A stretch of 64,000 nt of DNA from Candidatus Uabimicrobium amorphum. GTDB lineage: Bacteria > Planctomycetota > Uabimicrobiia > Uabimicrobiales > Uabimicrobiaceae. The stretch is taken from assembly GCF_009002475.1 (NCBI RefSeq), contig NZ_AP019860.1, positions 5,052,001 through 5,116,000 on the forward strand, read 5' to 3'. Numbering within the stretch: the first letter of the stretch is position 1; the number at the start of each line of letters is the position of its first letter. Made by a program: the position numbers and the translations under genes. Under the pieces are notes generated by a model that ran no database searches, was not told where the DNA came from, and saw only the letters and a program-made list of their open reading frames with translations. Positions 59,601-64,000 of this stretch are shown here, piece by piece.

Positions 59601-62528
59601 CTCGTACGTCGAAATGCTGTAAAGGTGCTAAGTGTTCTTCGCGAAGTAGAACCGCTCATCGCTGCATTGCAGAACGAAGACGAATACATACGTCGCGATG
59701 CCGGGTATGCACTTGCTAAGATGAAAACAGATGCTACCCCAGCCGCTGAAGCTCTAGAAAAAGCACTTGATGACGATCAAATCACCGTACGCGATGCTTC
59801 CTTTGCTGCTGTGGCCGTTATCGAGGCTCAAGCAGCGGTTCCTATTTTGCAACGTCTTGTGGCAAACACCCAGCACAAAGATACCGAATTGCGTATCAAA
59901 GCGCTACGTCGTATTGCAAGTAACCATCCACAAGCTTACCTTGAGATGAAAGACAGCGTTACCCCTACATTGGTGAATATACTGATGAAAGGTAGTAATG
60001 AACAAAGTAGTCGTTGGGCGGCCATGCAACTCATTCGTATTGGCGCCGGAGATGATGTACTAGAAGCAAATGAAGTACGCCCAATGGTGAAAAAACGTTT
60101 ACTAGAACTTGTCAAAGCCAATGATCCACAAACCAGATTGGCCGCAGCGAGTTGGTTCTTACATTTTCATGAACGTTGGAATGACGATGTCACACCTGCC
60201 GTTGATGTTTTTATGTCGCGTTTGAAAAACGGTACGCAGCTTGAGCAGCAAGCGGTGGCCGAAATTTTACTCAAAGAAGATCGTGTTTCTACAGGTGCCG
60301 CTGTTGTTTTAGATCGTGCTCTACGTAGTAAAGACAACGACATGATAAACTTAGCGAAAAAAATCTATGTAGACAATGTGATCTCGACGGATTTTGAGCA
60401 CAAAATTCAAAAAGGTTTTGTGGAATCTTTGGTCAAGTTAATCAGTGACAATCATCCTGTCAGACCTATGGCCACGGCTATTCTGACAAAATACAAAAGT
60501 GACGACCCTGAAGGTGTTGTTCCTAGTTTGTTACCACTACTGTTGACAGATAATGCGTTTGTTCGCGAGAACTTACTCGAAATTTTAGACTTAGAAAGTG
60601 GTGACTACAATGCGACACAAAGCGATGCTGACATTCTCGTTTCGGGTCTAGATCAAAGCTTAGAAATTAAAAAGTTGGTATTGCAAATAAGCCAGTCTTA
60701 TGGTGTCAGTCATGAGAAAATGTATGCGGTATGTATGTCATTGATTGATAATGAAGACTTTGCTATTTCTGCATCTGCCATTCGCATCTTAGCAAATTTT
60801 CCAGACCGCAAAGATGAAATCATGGCGAAGTTGTTGCCTATCCTCGAAAAAGAAACCGAAGATCCTTATGGGGATGACGATGAAGGCGATGACGACGATG
60901 GTGATGATGACGAAGATTACGGCGACGACGATGAAGACGATACTGACGATGACGAAGGCGACGACGACGAAGATGCCGATGATGATGAAGACTACGGTGA
61001 CGACGATGATGACGATGCTGACGATGACGAAGGCGACGACGAAGATGCCGATGACGATGAAGACTACGGCGACGACGATGATGACGATGCTGACGATGAC
61101 GAAGGCGACGACGAAGAAGATGCCGATGACGATGAAGACTACGGTGACGACGATGATGATGACGATGCTGACGATGACGAAGGCGACGATGAAGAAGACG
61201 ACGCTGATGATGACGAAGGCGACGACGACGAAGATGCCGATGACGACGAAGACTACGGCGATGACGATGAAGACGATGCTGATGATGACGAAGGCGACGA
61301 CGAAGAAGACGACGAAGAAGATGACGAAGACGACGAAGAAGATGACGAAGACGACGAAGAAGATGACGAAGACGACGAAGAAGATGATGAAGATGAAGCG
61401 ACAGAAGAGACAAAACAAGAAGCGGCGTTATACACTGTCGCGGTATTCAATGGCTTCGACTATCTACACAACATGGCAACTCGCTATCCTCATTTGACAG
61501 AATCTGCGATTTTTATTGCTTTTGAGGTACAGGAAAAACTTGAGTTAGAAGATGCCGACGCAATGTTGTACATCAGTAAATTTTTCACCAGTGACGATGA
61601 AGATATTGTTCTGACCGCTCTGGGTGAAATTGAAGCCGTCGAAGGTGAAAGACAAGCGGCACTTACAGGATTGAAAACATTGCAGAACTCCGACAATGTC
61701 GAAATTCGCAAATTAGCACAAAAACTTGTCTTAGACATCGAAGGCTCTGGAGACATCAACCTCATCATTAAGTGGTTAGACGACGAAGACGAAGAAATTC
61801 GTTTGATTGCCATAAAAGCGCTGAGTAATACCAAGATTAAATCGCAGTCCGTGGTGCGCAAACTTGCACAGAAACTAACAGATGAGTCCGAAGATGTGCG
61901 AAATAAAGCCGAGGAAGTATTGGTGAAGCTAGGAAAGCCCGCTGTACCAGAGGTCTTTAAATACACAACACATCCAAAGCCACAAGTGCGGACGGTTGCC
62001 ATGGATACATTGGGAAAAATGGGGAAAGTAGCACACGCAGCAACAGTGAAACTGATGCAACAGTTGCGTAAATCTCCACCACAAATGCACTCAATGATTC
62101 TAACAACTGTTTCAAAGATTGCGACACCAAAGGAACGTCGATACGTTTTAAAACCATGTAAGTACATTTTGAGTAACAAAAAGTTTACGGCAGATCAAAA
62201 AGTTCTGGCGTGGGTAATTGTTGCACAAGTAGGCTTGAAAACCAAAGCTGTGGATTCTTTGATCGCACTCCTGGAAACAAAGCCGGAAAATCAGTTCTTT
62301 ATTATTAAAAACTTGCAAGAAATTGATGCGGCCTACACCGTTCAATATCTAAAGCAAGTTATTCGCCGCCGCTATGGTAGCATTAACGTAGTTTCTGCTA
62401 TACGCATTCTAGAGCTTTTAAAACAAGACGCCAAGTCGGCGATCCCGGTTTTAAGAGAAATGGCCATAGACCCCAATCCTGAATTTAGCGCCGCAGCGAA
62501 AAAAGCACTTACTGTAATTGATCAATAG
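56643..62528 (+). CDS. Giant membrane TPR/HEAT protein with long acidic repeat tract
   Basis: A 1961-residue protein. The N-terminal 430 or so residues contain about eight hydrophobic segments (FVSTLLLAVVAGVVFVGW, ALVGLVVFSLYALFVY, SVVFVALWGFAFVLGIQYF) and a CPKC pair near 100. Residues about 440-890 are TPR repeats (AYTIRGRLFFLQNDMERALE, ALLGMANMYNLRGQFADAKI). Residues about 900-1400 are HEAT repeats. Residues about 1407-1585 are almost only Asp and Glu with spaced Tyr, Gly and Ala. HEAT repeats resume at about 1600-1961. The acidic tract is encoded by imperfect repeats of about 72 bases. Start uncertain: AGGAG touches ATG 56643, so ATG 56667, 56673 or 56679 may be used. Function unknown. 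Confidence 0.85.
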   Translation: MARFFLLEMLMEMHRKCSCKDWRVYPGKYKLATMFVSTLLLAVVAGVVFVGWKLAGDIEALKNNPSLSTPWVKEALGALVGLVVFSLYALFVYKLPKHFSSWGKSICPKCEKGYIVRRGVNAVKAVFYFADNFLFREILVPMFRTITFQHFWRSGYKTSKGFISKFFTFILQIFLFFGAIPFLIFLLGQDNIVGLVCAIAVLLYIMYTIVARRKSEDLDYQKSVVLLMIPLYYVSMVELFRWAFLFSPEAVILVPDRSDFLFLGIQNFIRTQLFLDLLDAVNVVNLEVSGYLFLGATFLTRLLLDIAVISLLIKAGVESYRRTWIYYHTGRQVQDVTSKEALFDLENLVVVGNPSKIEEVRQKLSEVMRVLGLVKPYAENVHQMDDSESRIQAQECLNQLSGIHTELQTEKSSASTSWLGNGLSVVFVALWGFAFVLGIQYFIDEIIKIEIKELMEKAETQAFQQDPIGRQQLFDRVLQKDPSHEEAMLKSSDNYLKLAELNERVYSYQQAQVDIDNAFKYLRKIDRDTAKIEVNLNQADKGKLEEKRQKLVDKSAKAYTIRGRLFFLQNDMERALEELRKRPTQDTSRMLFDIQLYNASSYLFTPQAPEYFALASQELGFDLEYEFLYIQTLLQSIHSAYKKDFLEFITQLQPIVEQKPQSFNELYPAFANALAHALVRQGEKNYAAASKLFKEVYSNEAYTGKAKYSALLGMANMYNLRGQFADAKIILDRLLEDANAPQLEKKIALLVKATASLQLNEKEQAHKNIQTIISGYTDIRDRYRKQLSNYITGQLSADELLDEAQSWNIGISEKQHTLCYYYLGMMKLVEKRYDDAAIFLRRCVQLNLNSMPEVIQAKQELENLQIRFEGKSYQSELFFNDVYLSHLNKLTREQIKNKINPQHKTIAALEFLLSTKYDREKVAALTSIASHGSLSDDEFLQLITKALQEEDADLKIAALENLKVLPREASLKIKDAVVAELDNDNELVRRNAVKVLSVLREVEPLIAALQNEDEYIRRDAGYALAKMKTDATPAAEALEKALDDDQITVRDASFAAVAVIEAQAAVPILQRLVANTQHKDTELRIKALRRIASNHPQAYLEMKDSVTPTLVNILMKGSNEQSSRWAAMQLIRIGAGDDVLEANEVRPMVKKRLLELVKANDPQTRLAAASWFLHFHERWNDDVTPAVDVFMSRLKNGTQLEQQAVAEILLKEDRVSTGAAVVLDRALRSKDNDMINLAKKIYVDNVISTDFEHKIQKGFVESLVKLISDNHPVRPMATAILTKYKSDDPEGVVPSLLPLLLTDNAFVRENLLEILDLESGDYNATQSDADILVSGLDQSLEIKKLVLQISQSYGVSHEKMYAVCMSLIDNEDFAISASAIRILANFPDRKDEIMAKLLPILEKETEDPYGDDDEGDDDDGDDDEDYGDDDEDDTDDDEGDDDEDADDDEDYGDDDDDDADDDEGDDEDADDDEDYGDDDDDDADDDEGDDEEDADDDEDYGDDDDDDDADDDEGDDEEDDADDDEGDDDEDADDDEDYGDDDEDDADDDEGDDEEDDEEDDEDDEEDDEDDEEDDEDDEEDDEDEATEETKQEAALYTVAVFNGFDYLHNMATRYPHLTESAIFIAFEVQEKLELEDADAMLYISKFFTSDDEDIVLTALGEIEAVEGERQAALTGLKTLQNSDNVEIRKLAQKLVLDIEGSGDINLIIKWLDDEDEEIRLIAIKALSNTKIKSQSVVRKLAQKLTDESEDVRNKAEEVLVKLGKPAVPEVFKYTTHPKPQVRTVAMDTLGKMGKVAHAATVKLMQQLRKSPPQMHSMILTTVSKIATPKERRYVLKPCKYILSNKKFTADQKVLAWVIVAQVGLKTKAVDSLIALLETKPENQFFIIKNLQEIDAAYTVQYLKQVIRRRYGSINVVSAIRILELLKQDAKSAIPVLREMAIDPNPEFSAAAKKALTVIDQ
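60861..61398 (+). repeat. Imperfect tandem repeat coding an Asp/Glu tract
   Basis: Repeats of GAC/GAT/GAA codons with a period of about 24 codons, marked by EDYGDDD and DADDDEGDD units, then a shorter EDDEEDD series near the end. It keeps the frame of the host gene throughout. Confidence 0.85.
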
Positions 62529-62537
62529 CAATAAAAA

Positions 62538-62574
62538 AGAGAAAGGTCATTTGACCTTTCTCTTGATTTTTTTA
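62538..62574 (+). terminator. Intrinsic terminator
   Basis: AAGAGAAAGGTCA pairs with TGACCTTTCTCTT across two bases, followed by GATTTTTTT. It ends the giant HEAT gene. Confidence 0.88.
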
Positions 62575-62666
62575 ATCTTCGCCTACGCAAAAGACGATTT
62601 TTTCTTACCACAACCCAATATCTATCTCTACTGTCTAAACAATGCATCGTAAACATCCTACGTCTA

Positions 62667-62675
62667 TGCTATAAT
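62667..62675 (+). promoter_or_regulatory. Extended -10 promoter
   Basis: TGCTATAAT: a perfect TATAAT with extended TG, about 58 bases before the small membrane-protein start at 62733. Confidence 0.5.
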
Positions 62676-62732
62676 TTAACATCAAATTACGAAACTGCAT
62701 CGATACAGACATACTCAGGATGGCCGCATCAC

Positions 62733-63083
62733 ATGAATGTATTCTACTTCACCTCCCACTTTCTAAGCAGCTACTGCAATCGCAAGTTTCATATTACGCA
62801 CCGTTTAGTCCTCATTGGTATTTGCTATATGTATGCACGTATTATCCTCATCAATACCGCACTATTTTTTTCGGCAAAATCTCAAGAAACTACTGTGGCT
62901 TTGCTATATACAATAGTCGTTTTTATTTTACATTGCCTAATATCAACAATACTGATAGGTGCCTCTAGTCAAAAATTTTTTGAACGGTTTGGCTGGTGGT
63001 TATTTTTTGTTGCCGTTGGTGTAACATACGAATTTTTCTATCATCTTACACTACGAGAGATCAAACGCTGTGCCCAAAAATAA
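62733..63083 (+). CDS. Small membrane protein, unknown
   Basis: A 116-residue protein with about three hydrophobic helices (LVLIGICYMYARIILINTAL, VALLYTIVVFILHCLISTIL, WWLFFVAVGVTYEFFYHL) and a basic tail REIKRCAQK, which by the positive-inside rule would be cytosolic. No family is recognised. The ribosome site is poor (AGGA 13 bases upstream), but an extended -10 promoter precedes it. A second, shorter frame overlaps it from 62720; the membrane-helix pattern favours this one. Confidence 0.5.
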   Translation: MNVFYFTSHFLSSYCNRKFHITHRLVLIGICYMYARIILINTALFFSAKSQETTVALLYTIVVFILHCLISTILIGASSQKFFERFGWWLFFVAVGVTYEFFYHLTLREIKRCAQK

Positions 63084-63105
63084 ACCTACCTTTTGCTATC
63101 AAAAA

Positions 63106-63152
63106 TAGGGCGTGTCATCAATTAAAGTTTGTTTAATTGATGACACGCCCTA
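63106..63152. mobile_element. Perfect TIR-only palindrome (minimal MITE or element scar)
   Basis: Arms of 21 bases starting TAGGGCGTGTCATCAATTAA are exact reverse complements across a GTTTG loop. The ends start and finish with TA. The arm closely matches both ends of the element at 32365-32636. No T-run follows, so it is not a typical terminator. Confidence 0.7.
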
Positions 63153-63221
63153 ATAAAAAATAAAATTTTATAGACAAATTTTTTCTTTTCTGTGTCTCTT
63201 TTGTAGTGACGCAATTTCAGC

Positions 63222-63252
63222 GTTAGTTAATATAGACGAAGCTTTAACTAAC
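63222..63252 (+). promoter_or_regulatory. Inverted repeat upstream of the sigma-factor gene
   Basis: GTTAGTTAA (63222-63230) and TTAACTAAC (63244-63252), a 9-bp perfect dyad ending 26 bases before the sigma-factor start. It could be an operator or a leader hairpin. Confidence 0.4.
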
Positions 63253-63278
63253 AGAACTAATATTTATCGAGTACATAT

Positions 63279-63773
63279 ATGAAATGGTGGAAAAGTAAAA
63301 GAGCACAGTTGCAGGATATTTTTGAGCAGTATTGTGGCGCTATGTCATTGTATGCTTGTAGCTTCCTGGGCGATTTTCAGGCCGGAGAGGATGTTGTTCA
63401 GGAAATTTTTATGAGTCTACTGAAAAACGAAAATGTGCCGGATTCTCCGAAAAGTTATCTCATGCAAGCGGTACGCAATCGTTGTATGAATTATCAGCGT
63501 GTGGTGAAGTTAAAATCGCTTAATGAGGAAGTTTCCCAAGTGTGGTTTACGCACCCGCTGGAGAAAGAGGAAGAACGTGCGACGTTAACAAACGGATTGT
63601 CTTCTCTTCCACAAGAGCAACGAGAAGTTGTGGTGCTAAAAATTTGGGGAAATTTGACCTTTAAGGAAATTGGTACTACGGTGGGAATTTCGCCGAATAC
63701 CGCGGCTTCTCGTTATCAATATGCTCTCAAACATCTAAAAGACATTTTTCATTCTCACGAGGTGATTTCATGA
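63279..63773 (+). CDS. ECF-type RNA polymerase sigma factor
   Basis: A 164-residue sigma-70 family protein with regions 2 and 4 only. Region 2: FEQYCGAMSLYACSFLGDFQ, then AGEDVVQEIFMSLL and SYLMQAVRNRCMNYQR. Region 4: LSSLPQEQREVVVLKIWGNL, then TFKEIGTTVGISPNTAASRYQYALKHLK. It directs RNA polymerase to a small stress or envelope regulon. It overlaps the next gene by ATGA; that gene encodes a membrane protein typical of an anti-sigma partner. Confidence 0.93.
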   Translation: MKWWKSKRAQLQDIFEQYCGAMSLYACSFLGDFQAGEDVVQEIFMSLLKNENVPDSPKSYLMQAVRNRCMNYQRVVKLKSLNEEVSQVWFTHPLEKEEERATLTNGLSSLPQEQREVVVLKIWGNLTFKEIGTTVGISPNTAASRYQYALKHLKDIFHSHEVIS

Positions 63774-64000
63774 ACGACAAGCAATTCGAACAGTATTTAC
63801 AAACATTCGAAGCCAAACCTTCGCCTGCTCTGCGTCGTAAGATTTTTGGTACGCAAAACTATTGGTCGTATATTAGTGTCGCGGCACTTTTTGTCGTTAG
63901 TTTTTGTGGGGTGTGGTTTCTGGCTTTTGATAAAGCAACACCACAACCACCTGTGGTGGCCAAAGCGAAACCACAAATGCACAAAGCACGACTTTCTTAT
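63770..64000 (+). CDS. Probable anti-sigma factor, single TM (3'-truncated)
   Basis: 77 codons run to the window end. The start forms ATGA with the sigma-factor stop, with GAGGTG upstream. The N-terminal 30 or so residues are cytosolic (NDKQFEQYLQTFEAKPSPAL), then one membrane helix (SYISVAALFVVSFCGVWFLA), then a Pro/Lys-rich start of the outer part. This layout and the coupling to an ECF sigma gene suggest an anti-sigma factor, but no zinc-binding HxxxCxxC motif is visible. Confidence 0.75.
   Translation, partial: MNDKQFEQYLQTFEAKPSPALRRKIFGTQNYWSYISVAALFVVSFCGVWFLAFDKATPQPPVVAKAKPQMHKARLSY

Noticed and set aside
60789..61418. Long minus-strand open frames rich in Val/Ile or His/Arg opposite the acidic tract
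   Set aside because: They are mirror images of the GAC/GAA codon repeats, with low-complexity products and no ribosome site; the plus-strand frame continues through flanking HEAT repeats.

Overview
The window is AT-rich bacterial DNA coding on both strands. Signals that fit Planctomycetota, perhaps a low-GC lineage like Candidatus Uabimicrobium: large Ser/Thr kinases with TPR/HEAT tails, a SpoIIE-type phosphatase fused to a kinase-like domain, giant secreted coiled-coil proteins with formylglycine-generating-enzyme-like modules, a secreted squalene-cyclase-fold protein, a DUF3352-like protein, abundant type IV pilin-like proteins, and a V-type ATPase operon of the chlamydial/spirochaetal kind. 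The assignment is inferred from gene content only; no rRNA is present.

Layout. 1-6023 (minus): a kinase cut by the window edge, a GDPD-like phosphodiesterase and a secreted esterase. 6446-13840 (plus): rpmG, then a seven-gene V-ATPase operon E-DUF2764-A-B-D-I-K with overlapping or closely spaced genes. 13899-15312: a small secreted HEAT protein, a lipoprotein and an FmdB-type zinc ribbon. 15371-17026 (minus): two type IV pilin-like proteins. 17518-22721 (plus): a membrane-anchored HTH/HlyD-like protein and a secreted coiled-coil protein with FGE-like ends. 23091-25026 (minus): an exported agmatine/peptidylarginine-deiminase-like enzyme and RadC. 25325-35954 (plus): a pseudokinase-phosphatase, a 1551-residue TPR protein, a MITE-like element, a secreted alpha-toroid protein, a STAS protein, a non-coding region with a promoter and a terminator, and a phosphodiester-glycosidase-like protein.

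36204-48170 is the most interesting block: four overlapping genes encoding a 1924-residue DUF4132-like protein, a MoxR AAA+ ATPase, a DUF5682-VWA fusion and a SWIM zinc-finger protein. It matches the poorly understood Escherichia coli yehI-yehL-yehM-yehP-yehQ set, with YehM and YehP fused. The AAA+ ATPase and VWA partner probably form a chaperone-like or conflict-type machine acting with the giant protein and the SWIM protein.

48296-64000: two secreted proteins, a carboxyltransferase/biotin-carrier pair, the ssrA-smpB ribosome-rescue pair, a Sel1-repeat protein, a 1961-residue membrane TPR/HEAT protein with a tract of about 175 acidic residues, a small membrane protein, a perfect TIR-like palindrome, and an ECF sigma factor with a probable anti-sigma factor cut by the window end.

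No CRISPR array, rRNA or ordinary tRNA was seen. Repeats are palindromic intergenic elements and terminal-inverted-repeat elements.
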